Source of the DNA: Pirellulales bacterium
Lineage (GTDB): Bacteria > Planctomycetota > Planctomycetia > Pirellulales > DATAWG01
Assembly: GCA_036267355.1 (NCBI GenBank)
Contig: DATAWG010000125.1
Location: 1-64,000 of the forward strand
Direction of reading: 5' to 3'
Length of the DNA stretch: 64,000 nucleotides
Shown: positions 6,412 through 16,655 of the stretch, piece after piece
Layout: each line of letters begins with the position of its first letter
Position numbering within the stretch: the stretch's first letter is position 1
The notes under the pieces: model-generated
Databases searched by the model: none
What the model was told of the DNA's origin: nothing
The model's input: only the letters and a program-made list of their open reading frames with translations
Program-made: the position numbers and the translations under genes

Positions 6412-9324
6412 ATGGGTTCTTTAGATCGCTGCCCGGCGTCGCGGGGGATGCGTCGTTCGTTCGTTTCCAATCGGAGAATTCTTGTGCGCTACGCATTGCG
6501 CTTTGCCCTGTTGCCGCTGTTAATCACGGGAACAGGTTTCGCGGGGCGCGGGGCACGCGCCGCGCAACCGCGGGTCGCCGATCCGCGGTTGGCCATCGAT
6601 CTGTTCGCCGAATCGCCGCAGATCGTGACGCCGATCGGACTGACCGTGGATGCAAAAGGCCGCGTGTTGGCGGTCGAAAGCAACACGCATTTTCGCCCGC
6701 CGAATTACAAGGGCCCGGCCACCGACCGCATCCGGATGTTCGAAGACACGAAATCGACCGGCCGGGCGGATCGCGTCAGTACATGGTTCGAGGGGACCAG
6801 TTCAACGATGAATCTGGCCGTCTACCGCGACGGCTCGGTGTATGTTGCCACGCGGAACGAAATCTTCCGGCTGCGCGACTCGAAGCAATCGGGCGTTGCC
6901 GACGAACGAACCCCGATCGCCCATTTGGAAACCAAGGGCAACTATCCGCACAACGGGCTGTCGGGTTTCGCGTTCGACTTTCATGGCGACGTGTATTTCG
7001 GCATTGGCGAGAATCTCGGCGCCGCCTACAAGCTGGTTGGCAGCGACGCCAGCAGCATCAGCGGCGGAGGCGAGGGGGGCAACATATTTCGCTGCCGCCC
7101 GGATGGCAGCCATCTCGAACGTGTCGCCACGGGGTTCTGGAACCCGTTTCATCTTTGCTTTACGGCATTCGGCCGCCTGATGGCTGTCGACAACGATCCG
7201 GATTCTCGGCCGCCATGCCGGCTGCTCGAGGTCGTGCCCGGCGGCGATTACGGCTTCCGCTTTCGCTACGGCCGATCGGGATTGCATCCGTTTGTCGCGT
7301 GGAACGGCGAATTGCCGGGAACATTGCCGATGGCGTCGGCCACCGGGGAAGCGCCGGCCGGCATCGTGGCCTATGAATCGGACGGTCTTCCGGCAGATTA
7401 TCGCGGCGAATTGTTCGCGACTTCGTGGGGCGACCATCGGATCGATCGCTTTACGCTGACCGCGCATGGGGCGACCGTTTGGGCCAAGATGACGCCGCTT
7501 GTGACGGGCGGCGACGACTTTCGCCCCGTTTCAATCGCCGTCGCGCCGGATGGTTCGCTGTTTGTCAGCGATTGGGTCGATAAATCGTATTCCGTGCATG
7601 GAAAGGGGCGGATTTGGCATATCCACGCGGTGAATCCGCCAAGCCAGCCGGCACACGGCATTGATTCGGAACCGCGCGAAGTGCGCGAAGCCGCCGCCCG
7701 CCGGATGGCCGCCAATCTGACGCCGAGCAAGCAAACGCCGAGGCTCCTTTCCGTCCACGAACCCGACGATCGAGTGCGCGCCGCCGCCATCGAGGCTTTG
7801 GCCGATGCGAACGATGCAAATACCGATTACATGGCGGTTGCATTCGACGATCGTTCGACCGAGGTGCGAGCGTTGGCCGTGCGTTGCATGCCGATCACTG
7901 CGTTGAAGCCGCACTTGGCGGCGTTGATCAAGCCGTCGCAGCCAGCGGCCGTTCGCGCTGAGGCCTTGCGGCGCGACTCCGATCCGGCCACCCGCGATGC
8001 GGCGCTGGCCACTCTCGACGATCCCGATCCGTTCTTGCAACAAGCGGCGCGGCAAGCGCTCGGGCAAATGCCCGACGCGATCGAGGGCATCGATCCCGCG
8101 AAGCTGCCGACGGCCGCCCAGCGGCTCGGCTGGATGCTCGTGATGCGCCGCGTGGACGAGCCAGCCGGGCGGAAATTCTTGCCGCAATTCTTGGACGATC
8201 CGGACACCGCGATTCGCTTCGCCGCGATTGAATGGGCCGGCGAAGAACGGATCAAGGACGTAAGGCCGAAGATCGTCGAAATGCTCAGCGCTCGGGCCGA
8301 TACTCGGGAGCTGTTCGAGGCCTGCGTCGCGGCGCTCGAATTGCTCGACGGCACGCAACGGCCCGACGAATTTCACGGCGAAGAATATGTCGTCCGTGTG
8401 CTGAACGACGCGCATGCCTCGAATACCATGCGGCAATTGGCGCTGCGGATGCTGCGGCCCGATCATCCCGCGCTAACGATGACGCTCATCAAAGGCTTTT
8501 TGGCATCGGCCGACGAGGGGCTGCGAGCCGAAGCGATCCGCAGCTTGCGCGATTCGCTTGTCGGCGGTCGAATCGATTTGTTGGCCGAGGAGGCGGGCGA
8601 TGCGCACAGTCCGGCGTCGCTGCGGGCCGAGGCGATCGTCGGGCTATCGGACGCTCCGCAGCAGCGCGATTTTTTATTGTCGCTCGCCGCCGCCGATGAA
8701 CCAGCGGTTCGTAACGAAGCGCTGCGTTCGCTGCGCGGCGCTCCGCTGAGTGCGACGCAGCGCGAGCGTTTGGTCGCGTTGAGCCACAAAGATTCCGCAG
8801 CCGCCGATTTGGTCACGATGATCCTCAACCCGCCGGCGGCTGCGAATCCGCCGCGGCACGATGTCGATGCGTGGCTCAAGCAGCTCGATGGCCCTGCCGA
8901 TCCGCAGGCCGGCGAACGAATCTTCTTTCATCCGCGGGCTGCCGGCTGCTTTCGTTGTCATCAGATTCATGGCCGCGGCGGCCATGTCGGGCCGGACTTA
9001 TCGACCGATGCCCGGCTGTTGGGGCGGCGAAAACTCGTGGAATCGATCGTCGACCCGAGCAAGGAGATCGCCCCGCGGTTCATACCCTGGCGGCTTGTGA
9101 CCAAGGATGGCCGTTCGCTGACAGGGCTGTTGGTGACGGAAGGCCCCGGCGATCTGGAAACCTACAGCGATTCGGCCGGCAAGCTGTTTGTTCTCGATCC
9201 AGCCAAGATCGCCGAGCGTCATCCGCTCACAACGTCGATCATGCCCGAGGGCTTGGCCAACCTGCTGACCCGGCAGGAATTTCGCGACCTGCTGGCGTTC
9301 TTGTTGCAGGAAGAACATAAGTGA
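6412..9324 (+). CDS. PVC-type membrane-bound dehydrogenase with HEAT repeats and C-terminal cytochrome c domain
   Basis: The protein has 970 residues. An N-terminal hydrophobic export signal lies at about 26-50 (YALRFALLPLLITGTGFAG). Residues 60-410 form a beta-propeller of the glucose/sorbosone dehydrogenase-like type typical of planctomycete membrane-bound dehydrogenases (GLTVDAKGRVLAVESNTHF, NGLSGFAFDFHGDVYFGIGE, GDYGFRFRYG). Residues 420-800 are HEAT-like helical repeats. The end holds a single c-type haem site, CFRCH at 846-850, followed by GPDLS and a late Met. This PVC-specific design is thought to oxidise sugars or alcohols outside the cytoplasmic membrane and pass electrons to the haem; the substrate is not known. 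Alternative starts exist (Met12, or GTG at 6484), so the exact N-terminus is uncertain. Confidence 0.9.
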   Translation: MGSLDRCPASRGMRRSFVSNRRILVRYALRFALLPLLITGTGFAGRGARAAQPRVADPRLAIDLFAESPQIVTPIGLTVDAKGRVLAVESNTHFRPPNYKGPATDRIRMFEDTKSTGRADRVSTWFEGTSSTMNLAVYRDGSVYVATRNEIFRLRDSKQSGVADERTPIAHLETKGNYPHNGLSGFAFDFHGDVYFGIGENLGAAYKLVGSDASSISGGGEGGNIFRCRPDGSHLERVATGFWNPFHLCFTAFGRLMAVDNDPDSRPPCRLLEVVPGGDYGFRFRYGRSGLHPFVAWNGELPGTLPMASATGEAPAGIVAYESDGLPADYRGELFATSWGDHRIDRFTLTAHGATVWAKMTPLVTGGDDFRPVSIAVAPDGSLFVSDWVDKSYSVHGKGRIWHIHAVNPPSQPAHGIDSEPREVREAAARRMAANLTPSKQTPRLLSVHEPDDRVRAAAIEALADANDANTDYMAVAFDDRSTEVRALAVRCMPITALKPHLAALIKPSQPAAVRAEALRRDSDPATRDAALATLDDPDPFLQQAARQALGQMPDAIEGIDPAKLPTAAQRLGWMLVMRRVDEPAGRKFLPQFLDDPDTAIRFAAIEWAGEERIKDVRPKIVEMLSARADTRELFEACVAALELLDGTQRPDEFHGEEYVVRVLNDAHASNTMRQLALRMLRPDHPALTMTLIKGFLASADEGLRAEAIRSLRDSLVGGRIDLLAEEAGDAHSPASLRAEAIVGLSDAPQQRDFLLSLAAADEPAVRNEALRSLRGAPLSATQRERLVALSHKDSAAADLVTMILNPPAAANPPRHDVDAWLKQLDGPADPQAGERIFFHPRAAGCFRCHQIHGRGGHVGPDLSTDARLLGRRKLVESIVDPSKEIAPRFIPWRLVTKDGRSLTGLLVTEGPGDLETYSDSAGKLFVLDPAKIAERHPLTTSIMPEGLANLLTRQEFRDLLAFLLQEEHK

Positions 9325-9436
9325 TCGTCTTTCTCGCGTTCCGCCAAATCTCGACGGGGGTTTTCGCGGCGAGTAGCATTCAAGTTGGCGCCGGTACGCT
9401 GCCAAGCGCCGCTAGAGAATTTCGGGGAGCCCCACG

Positions 9437-10558
9437 ATGCAATCGATACGTGACCGATCGGCCAACGGCGATTGCCGATCTGCGGGCTTTGGAATCGCAT
9501 TGAGCGCGGTCTTTCTGCTTTGCCCGACATCGCATTCCGCCTCGGCCGCCGATGCTTCTCTGGCGAGCAACAAGCCCTCCGACGCGACGGAGCTTTACAA
9601 AGTGCAAATCGTGCGGCCGGCCAAGGTCGGCGAGCGATTCCACATGCATCGCGAGATCGAACGATCCCTCAGCGAATCGAGTGCGGCGAACGGCAAACCG
9701 CGGACAAACGAATCGGCCAGCATGGAGATCAACTTTTCCGGCACGCTCGAAGTGATGGCGGTCGACAAGAAGCACGAACCGGTGAAGTGGAAGATTTCCG
9801 CCGGCACGGCCACCATTCGGCAAGCCGGCAGCACTGGCCATGAGTCGCTGGTCAAGCCGGGCACGGAGTTCACGCTGTCGTTCGGCGCCGGCAAGGCGAC
9901 CGTCGCCGATTACGAAACCCAGCATCCGTTGTCGGAAGCCGCCAAGAAATTCTTGCCGATCGTTTTCGAAGCGACCGGGGGAAAGGGGGATGCAAGCCTG
10001 GGCGACATGCTCGACAATCCCAACGCTTCGCGCACCGCGAGTTGGAATATCGACACCACGGCGGCTGTCGCTGCGTTGCACTCGTTCGACCCGAAGCTCA
10101 AGCCGTCGGAGGTTTCCGGAACCGCTCGGATCAAATCGGTCGCCGGCGACGGCCCGAAGAAAACGCTCATCGTGCAATACGAATTCAAGGCCGACAGCAA
10201 GAAACCGGCCAATCCGCCGTCGGGCATGACGCCGGTCAGCGCGACGCTGAACGAATCGGGCACGGTCTCGCTTCCCGCAGATGGTTCGACCGGCTACTTC
10301 AGCGCCAAAGCGCTGATCCACACCAGCGGCACCTTCAAAAAAACCGCCAACAAGAAAGAATCGTCGCGAGTGGGCAACCGGACGGTCACCAAGACCGTGA
10401 AAGTGAACGAACAAACGGTGATCGACGAAGACGAGAAAGTGAACACGCTGATCACCTACGAGGAATCCGGTTTCGGCGAGAAAAGCGAGCCCTCCACTTC
10501 ACCCTCAAAGAGCCCGTCGCGATCGTCTTCCGCCGCGGACGCGGCAAGCGAAAAATAA
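9437..10558 (+). CDS. Secreted protein of unknown function
   Basis: The 373-residue protein has a signal peptide (basic start, then FGIALSAVFLLCPTSHSASA, cleavage likely after ASAADA). The mature part is rich in beta-type segments with many Lys, Thr and Ser (YKVQIVRPAKVGERFHMHRE, then KHEPVKWKISAGTATIRQAG). The C-terminus ends in a low-complexity Ser/Pro/Lys run. I recognise no catalytic motif. It lies 112 bases after the dehydrogenase gene on the same strand and may be co-transcribed. The layout suggests an extracytoplasmic beta-sandwich protein; that is inference. Confidence 0.75.
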   Translation: MQSIRDRSANGDCRSAGFGIALSAVFLLCPTSHSASAADASLASNKPSDATELYKVQIVRPAKVGERFHMHREIERSLSESSAANGKPRTNESASMEINFSGTLEVMAVDKKHEPVKWKISAGTATIRQAGSTGHESLVKPGTEFTLSFGAGKATVADYETQHPLSEAAKKFLPIVFEATGGKGDASLGDMLDNPNASRTASWNIDTTAAVAALHSFDPKLKPSEVSGTARIKSVAGDGPKKTLIVQYEFKADSKKPANPPSGMTPVSATLNESGTVSLPADGSTGYFSAKALIHTSGTFKKTANKKESSRVGNRTVTKTVKVNEQTVIDEDEKVNTLITYEESGFGEKSEPSTSPSKSPSRSSSAADAASEK

Positions 10559-10588
10559 ACGTCAGCCAGCGGTTGGCGTCGGGCGAGT

Positions 10589-13500
10589 TTAGCGTTTCGG
10601 CAGATCGGCTTCGGTCCGACCGAGCACGATCTGGTCGAAGGCTGCTCCGCCACCCTTTGCGGCAAGACACAGGCTGCGCACTTGCCAGGGCTTTTTCGCC
10701 GATGCCCAAAGGTCGACGCGCACGGTTTGCCACTTTGCCGGCGGAGCGCCAGCTTGCTCGATCAGGGTCGCGCCATCCATTGCAGTCGCTTCGCCGACCG
10801 CGAACGAGATGCCGCCGTAATTGCTCGGGCTGAGGCGGAGCGTCATGCCTCGCGTTTGCGGCGAGAGCGATTTCCAGGCGAATTGCAGATAACGGTATTG
10901 CCCGGGCTCCGGATGTTGGGCGATCCGGAAATCCCAGTTGCGGATCGTTTCGCCAAATTGCTGGCGGAACGGCGGCGATGCTTGGAGCATTCCGCCGGAG
11001 GGTGGAATCACCGTCAAACATCGTCCGCCGCTATAGGCCCCTTCGAGTGCGAACGACACATTCGTCAGATCGTTCTTGATGTCTTCTTGTTCGTCGAACA
11101 AGACTGCCAGCGGCCGCCGAGCCACGACATCCGGATGCGAGCAACCGAGCACTTCACCGTGAAAGATGATCTGCGCAAGCCGCAAATTTCCGCAGGCGCC
11201 CCAAGGGAGCTTGAGGCGGAACCGAGCCGCCTCGATCGGGCGCGCGAAAAGGTGCGTGTGCACCGGGGCGTTCGACAGCAGCGGTTGAACCGGCACCCAG
11301 CGCTCGTCGGCGGCATTCCAGTATGCGATTGACGAATCGCGAAGCCAGCTTTCCGGATGGGCCGGATCCTCGATAAATGTCACGCCGGCAACTTTCATCC
11401 GCGTGCGAAATGCGTCCACGATGAGATAGTTGACGGGCGAGGTTTCGGCGAACGAGCCGACCGTTTCCCACGGAATCCAGGCTCGCCGCGGCGGCGACGG
11501 TTTGCCGTCGAAGAGCAGCGACGTTTTCTGGTCGACCGTTTCGACCAGCGGCATTTGGCCATTGCTGCCAACGAGCGAAACGAGCGGCGTGGTCTTGCTC
11601 AACAAATTAGCGGCGATATCGGCAGGCGTCGCGCGGGGGGGTTCCGCGGCATTGCCCCAGCCAGCGATTCGGGTTGTCGGAACACCGTCGTCGGCAAGCA
11701 GTTTGCCGCGCATGTCGGCGGGCTCGGGCTGGAGGTGCGTCCGCCATTTTTCGGAATAGGTTTTGTCCAATCGGCAAACACGTCCTTCCCAATTCGCCAG
11801 CACGAGGCTTCCATCGGCGAGCCATGCCGGAACCGCGAGCGCGCCGGCGTCTCGTTCCAGCAACGTTCGGCCGGTGAGGTCGGTCACATACAGCGTGCCC
11901 AGCCCGCTCGTGGCGGCCAATCGGCCGTCGGCGGAGAACCGCGGAAAGTGCATCAAGTCGTCGCCGTTGAAGATCCATTGCAATCCGTCGGCCACCGAAT
12001 AGAGCTTGAGCGCATTCTCGCTGACGACGGCAATCCGCGAACCGTCGGGCGAAAACGAAAAATCTTCGACGGGCGTGGAAATCTCGCGAAGCAGTTTTCC
12101 ATCGCGGATGATCGAAAGCCGGCCGCCGTCGGCCGTGTTGAACAGCCCGAGCGTTTTGCCGTCGGCAGTCGCGCGGGCGATGCGGATTTTGCCGCTCCGG
12201 CCGAGCGACAGGCGCCATTTTTCTGCGCCGTCTTTCGAGGCCATCGCCGTGGCAGTGGTCCCTTCGATGAGCAGCAGCGATTGGGCATCGATGGTGAGAA
12301 GCTTGCCGCTGTGCCGGTCGTGATTGAACCAATCGCGCCGCCAGAGAAGCTTGCCGTCGTTCGACCAAGCAGCCGCGCCCAAGTCGCCGGCGGTGGCGAT
12401 CCAGCGGCCGTCGTCGCCCACCGCGAAACTGTTGATGTGGTCGCGCACGAGGCCGGGGACGAACCGATGCGGCAGGCGCGTGGGAAGGCCGTAGAGCGCG
12501 AATCGCCGCTTCAGTCTTCCATCGTCGCCGACCAGATAGAGATGATAGCCCTCGGCGCTTTTGAGATCGAAGCCTTGCACCGCGGCGCCATGCGCCAGCG
12601 CGATCGGCTCGAATGCGAAATAATGTCCGACGCGCCGCCGCCAGCGGACCTTGCCTGTATCGAGATCGATGGCGTAGAGATTGTTGTCCCAATTCATCGC
12701 GTTCATGATCGCCAGCTCGCCGTCGTCGGTGACGACAAGGTGGCGAATATGCGGGCCAAACGAATCGTCGGCCGGAGAGAAGTCGGGATCGCAACGATCG
12801 GCGACCGCGGTCATGTCCGCCGCCGTCGTGTCGCCGGTTCGCTGGCCCTTCGGATTCGCCGCGGGCTTAGGATCGGCCGAACCCCTCACCCTGCCCTCTC
12901 TCGCAAGAGGAGAGGGAGCTACGGCTCCCTCGGCGGTGAGTTGCAATGGGGCGATGGTGGCCGCCGGAGCGGCGACCTTCAATGTCGCGCTTTCGCCGGT
13001 CAACAGTTCGGTCGCTTCGACCGACATCGTCCCTGAAGGTGCATTGATGGGCACGATGAATCCACCGACTACTCCGCCCAACGACGAGGATACGTAGCGC
13101 TCCTCGAGCAAGCTGCCGTCGCCGGCCGTGAGGCGGATTCGCAGCGGAACCGCCGCGGCAATCGCTTTTCCCGATTTATTTTGCACCTCCGCGTGCCATT
13201 GCAGCGCGCCGTCGTCGCCCGGTTGCCGCGATGCGTTGAGTTGCACGCGGGCAATCGCATCGGGAAGAATCGCATAGATTCTCGCCGGCGAATTGCGACA
13301 GTCGGCGTGGATTGCGCCGTCGGCTTCCACGATCGCGCGGCGACCCGCGAACACGTCGTACACGGCTTCGCCCGGCTTCACGTCGATGCCGAGCGGCACG
13401 ACTTGAGGAACGATGCTTGCCGTTGCAAGCGTCACGCGCCACAGATTGCCCGGGTCGAGCTCGCTCGGGATCGTGTCGTTCACGACGAACAGATAACGCC

Positions 13501-16500
13501 CCTGGTCGGATCGTCGCTCGGAGATGAACACTTCTGGATTCGACAGGCGAGCGGCTGGCTTAATGGCCGAGAGCGCTGCCGCGAGCCGCGTGGCGTCGGC
13601 CTGTGCATACGCGGCGAATCGCCAATAGGCATGGTCGTCGGATGCCGGGCTGGGGTCTTTTTCGAATTTGTCGAACGCGATCCCGAGCGGCGTGAATTCG
13701 GCCACCAGCTCGGGCCGGCACGTGCGGTCGGCAAAGATCGACACGCCCGCCCGCTTGGCTTCTTGCAAGGCCCCGGCGAGCGCCGGCTCCATTTCGATGG
13801 TTTGACCGACCACGAGCACGGCGCGATATTGCCGCAGCGTGTCGGGCCGCAGGTCTTCGGCAAACACGATGCTCGCCGGTCTGTGGGCATAGAGACACGC
13901 GGCGTAGGCTTCCATTACGCGGGCGAAATGCCGCCCCATGACATTCGTCCAGTCGTCGATCTTGAACATCCGGCCGCTCGCCACGATCGCCACCGAATCG
14001 GAATTGTGCATCGCCGCGAGCCACGGTCCGTAGCGCTTCAGCACGCCGTTGAGGCTTCGACAGACGCTCTCCAGACCGTTCCAAGAGAGCCGCGCGTCGT
14101 CGGTGTTTCCTTTGGTGGCGAAATACCATTGCGGCACGGAGCCGGAGCAACCGGCGCCGTCGGCCCCGCGCATGATCATCTGCCACAGCACGGGGAGAAT
14201 TTGCTCGCCCGTGCCTGCGTCGTTCCACACCTCGGGATGCCCCCACGCGATCTTCCCAGGCCGTTTGTAAAAATCGACGTTCATGGGGCCATGCAGCGGC
14301 AGCGAGATTTGCTCCCATTGGGCCTGCAGATCCGTTTCATCGACATTGGCGAGCGTGGTCGGCGGATAGCTTTCGACATTGCGAAATGGGCATGCGGCGG
14401 CGGTCGCTTCATGGGGCGCCAATTCGCGCAACTTGTCGGCGAAGAGCTTTTCGGCATCGGCAGCGTAGGCGAGCCGGCGATCGGCGACGCGGTCCAGCAC
14501 GGCATCCCAATGGCCGGTTGCCTGTGCTCGCTTGATCGCCTGGTCGTAGGCGATTCGTTCGTCGCTCGACGCGGCTGCCGCCGAGCCGCGTGTGTCGAAC
14601 ACCCACCAGTTCGACGCCCAACTCCAACCGCGGAATGCCGGAAAATCCTTCATTGCACGAGTGACCGTTGTCAGGTCGTCGAGCAATTGCGGAGCCTTTC
14701 GGCCGTCGAAGCCCGTGCCGAGCGGCAGGCCGGCATCGTTGTTCATCAAGATCGCCATCTGCTGCATGCCCGAGGCGCCGTAGGCCGCGACGGTTTGAAC
14801 GGCCGCGGGGAGCGAAAGCAATTTGGCAGCGGGAACGCCATCCTTTTCCGCCGCGAGCGCCTGGGATTCGGCTTCAATTTTCGCGCGCTCGCCCTTGCCG
14901 ACGACGGCATCCAACTGGCCTCCCAACCGATCGACCATCAGATTGAAGCCAAGCCGCCGGTTGCGTTCGACCGTCGCGGCGACGAGATTGGGGGCGTCCC
15001 ACGGGTTGGCTTCGGGATACGTCGGGGCGTAGTCGCCGTATTGGATCGTAAAAAATTTGGCATCGTCGAGCGCGGGCCCGATCACGAGCGGTTGGTTCAT
15101 GCAGGTCGCATCTTTTGCCGTGACGCGCAGCAGATATTTGCCGGGCCGCAATCGTCTGGTGAGTGAGTTGGGAACGACGAAGCTGCGCTCGGAGCGATTG
15201 GCGCCGGCCGAGGGGACGCTTGCTTCGGCGAAGATTTCGCGGCCTATCGTTTTGCCGTCTTCGGGAACAAGCGATACGGAAATTTCGCCGGGCCGACTCG
15301 CCGTCGCAGGATTGGTTAGAATCGAGAAGGGAATCGCCTCGCCGCGGCCAAACCAAAGTCGATTGCTCGGCGTCGCCACCGCGACGCTTGAGACGGCGCG
15401 GGCGGCCCGGACTTCGATCAATCGTTCGCCTTTGTATTCACTCGCCACGTTGCCGGTTTGCCGCGGCGTCGTTTCGGGCGTGACCTTGATTCGATACAGC
15501 CCGGCGAAATCCTCCGGCACGTGGATCGCGCCGCCGACGATCTTCAATTCGCGGTCGTCGAGCGATCCGACCGCTCGGGCCCACACGCGCCACGCCGGCC
15601 GAATGCGGCGGCCACTCGCGTCGAAGTCGATCCTGAAGTCGACCGTGCTGCCGGCAATCCACGGACCGCTGGGCATGGCGACCGTGAGCCGTTCGTGATC
15701 GGTTTCGACCGAACGCTTAAACTTTCCCGACGCGAGGTCGTACACCTCGAACAGTTCGCTTGGGCTGTGGAATCGCAACAGCAAGTCGCCCTGCCAAACG
15801 CGCATTCCGCGAATGGGAACGCCGGCTTCCCGCTGGGCCGGTTTTTGCAATTGAATCTCGCCGGCCGGCTTGCCGCCACTATCGAATTTGCGGATTCGCG
15901 CGTCGCCGGAACGGATGACGTAGATCGTGCCGTTTTCGTCGACATCGAAACCGCCGTCGTCGCCCCACGGAGTGCTGACTCCGGCATTGATCGCGCCGCT
16001 GCGCCAGCGCACCTTCGAATCGAAGCCGATGCACAGCATGTCGGGAGCGCTGCGCACGGCGACGAAAATCGCTTTCAGCTTTTCGCAAACGCGGAACCCG
16101 GCGGCCGGATATTTGCCGTCGGTCGGCAGCGGATACGATTGGATCAACTTCCCTTGACCGCTCATGCGCACGATGCGGTTGCGATGCTGATCGAGGGCGT
16201 AGAAATCGCCGCTCGGGCCGGCTTCGACGCCGGCGGGCGCGTCCCACCCAACCTGATCGCTGACCAAAAAGTCGGTCGCCGCGCCGGTCTTCTGAAACAG
16301 CTTATCGTAGAACGCCACTTGATGGGAAAAATGGCCGTTCGCGCTGGCAATCTGTCCGTCGTGGTCGGCCGTGGCGTTGTTGATGGCCGGCACCGCCTGG
16401 CCGCCGAGCTTGTCGTGCCCGTCGCGGCCGACGCGGAGAATGTAGCCGCTGTCGTGCCCTGCGGAGGTGAGATAGACCATCCCATCCTGCCCGATCGTCA

Positions 16501-16645
16501 TATCGGCAACCGCGCAATTGAAGCTCGGGTCTTCGCGCGAAATGATTTGCTCGACCGTGGCAATCGCCGGTTTATCCGCGGCCATCGAGGTCGCCGCGAG
16601 CGAAGCCGAAAATACCAACCCCAGAACAGCAGCATGCCGTTTCAT
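10589..16645 (-). CDS. Giant secreted multidomain protein (beta-propeller, GH-like barrel, second propeller, C-terminal sandwich)
   Basis: The protein has 2,018 residues with a signal peptide (MKRHAAVLGLVFSASLAATS then MAA). In order it shows: an NHL/propeller-like part at about 25-340 (YILRVGRDGHDKLGGQ, GPSGDFYALDQHRNRIVRMS); beta-sandwich segments; a long region at about 530-1090 resembling a GH42-type barrel plus a glutamine-amidotransferase-like domain (VLVVGQTIEMEPALAGALQE then AKRAGVSIFADRTCRPELV); a PQQ-type propeller at about 1290-1690 (NNLYAIDLDTGKVRWRRRVG, WIATAGDLGAAAWSNDGKLL); and a discoidin/CBM-like end. It may act on extracellular polysaccharide; the catalytic residues are not established. 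The start follows a perfect ggaggt. A copy of a dispersed repeat lies in frame in the linker before the second propeller (12871-12918). Confidence 0.75.
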   Translation of the reverse strand: MKRHAAVLGLVFSASLAATSMAADKPAIATVEQIISREDPSFNCAVADMTIGQDGMVYLTSAGHDSGYILRVGRDGHDKLGGQAVPAINNATADHDGQIASANGHFSHQVAFYDKLFQKTGAATDFLVSDQVGWDAPAGVEAGPSGDFYALDQHRNRIVRMSGQGKLIQSYPLPTDGKYPAAGFRVCEKLKAIFVAVRSAPDMLCIGFDSKVRWRSGAINAGVSTPWGDDGGFDVDENGTIYVIRSGDARIRKFDSGGKPAGEIQLQKPAQREAGVPIRGMRVWQGDLLLRFHSPSELFEVYDLASGKFKRSVETDHERLTVAMPSGPWIAGSTVDFRIDFDASGRRIRPAWRVWARAVGSLDDRELKIVGGAIHVPEDFAGLYRIKVTPETTPRQTGNVASEYKGERLIEVRAARAVSSVAVATPSNRLWFGRGEAIPFSILTNPATASRPGEISVSLVPEDGKTIGREIFAEASVPSAGANRSERSFVVPNSLTRRLRPGKYLLRVTAKDATCMNQPLVIGPALDDAKFFTIQYGDYAPTYPEANPWDAPNLVAATVERNRRLGFNLMVDRLGGQLDAVVGKGERAKIEAESQALAAEKDGVPAAKLLSLPAAVQTVAAYGASGMQQMAILMNNDAGLPLGTGFDGRKAPQLLDDLTTVTRAMKDFPAFRGWSWASNWWVFDTRGSAAAASSDERIAYDQAIKRAQATGHWDAVLDRVADRRLAYAADAEKLFADKLRELAPHEATAAACPFRNVESYPPTTLANVDETDLQAQWEQISLPLHGPMNVDFYKRPGKIAWGHPEVWNDAGTGEQILPVLWQMIMRGADGAGCSGSVPQWYFATKGNTDDARLSWNGLESVCRSLNGVLKRYGPWLAAMHNSDSVAIVASGRMFKIDDWTNVMGRHFARVMEAYAACLYAHRPASIVFAEDLRPDTLRQYRAVLVVGQTIEMEPALAGALQEAKRAGVSIFADRTCRPELVAEFTPLGIAFDKFEKDPSPASDDHAYWRFAAYAQADATRLAAALSAIKPAARLSNPEVFISERRSDQGRYLFVVNDTIPSELDPGNLWRVTLATASIVPQVVPLGIDVKPGEAVYDVFAGRRAIVEADGAIHADCRNSPARIYAILPDAIARVQLNASRQPGDDGALQWHAEVQNKSGKAIAAAVPLRIRLTAGDGSLLEERYVSSSLGGVVGGFIVPINAPSGTMSVEATELLTGESATLKVAAPAATIAPLQLTAEGAVAPSPLAREGRVRGSADPKPAANPKGQRTGDTTAADMTAVADRCDPDFSPADDSFGPHIRHLVVTDDGELAIMNAMNWDNNLYAIDLDTGKVRWRRRVGHYFAFEPIALAHGAAVQGFDLKSAEGYHLYLVGDDGRLKRRFALYGLPTRLPHRFVPGLVRDHINSFAVGDDGRWIATAGDLGAAAWSNDGKLLWRRDWFNHDRHSGKLLTIDAQSLLLIEGTTATAMASKDGAEKWRLSLGRSGKIRIARATADGKTLGLFNTADGGRLSIIRDGKLLREISTPVEDFSFSPDGSRIAVVSENALKLYSVADGLQWIFNGDDLMHFPRFSADGRLAATSGLGTLYVTDLTGRTLLERDAGALAVPAWLADGSLVLANWEGRVCRLDKTYSEKWRTHLQPEPADMRGKLLADDGVPTTRIAGWGNAAEPPRATPADIAANLLSKTTPLVSLVGSNGQMPLVETVDQKTSLLFDGKPSPPRRAWIPWETVGSFAETSPVNYLIVDAFRTRMKVAGVTFIEDPAHPESWLRDSSIAYWNAADERWVPVQPLLSNAPVHTHLFARPIEAARFRLKLPWGACGNLRLAQIIFHGEVLGCSHPDVVARRPLAVLFDEQEDIKNDLTNVSFALEGAYSGGRCLTVIPPSGGMLQASPPFRQQFGETIRNWDFRIAQHPEPGQYRYLQFAWKSLSPQTRGMTLRLSPSNYGGISFAVGEATAMDGATLIEQAGAPPAKWQTVRVDLWASAKKPWQVRSLCLAAKGGGAAFDQIVLGRTEADLPKR
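12871..12918. repeat. Partial copy of the 'ctcggccg...aacccctcaccctg' repeat inside coding sequence
   Basis: The plus strand reads gatcggccgaacccctcacc followed by ctgccctctctcgcaagagg, the core of the hairpin family seen at 4319, 22495, 24366 and 43563. Here it is read in frame on the minus strand as APSPLAREGRVRGSADPK (about residues 1243-1259 of the giant secreted protein). It falls in an Ala/Pro/Thr-rich linker, where an insertion could be tolerated. Confidence 0.75.
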
Positions 16646-16649
16646 GCGC

Positions 16650-16655
16650 ACCTCC
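16650..16655 (-). promoter_or_regulatory. Shine-Dalgarno site of the giant secreted protein
   Basis: On the minus strand, ggaggt stands four bases before the ATG at 16645. It selects this ATG over an in-frame ATG nine codons upstream, and it places the signal peptide (KRHAAVLGLVFSASLAA) right at the N-terminus. Confidence 0.8.
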
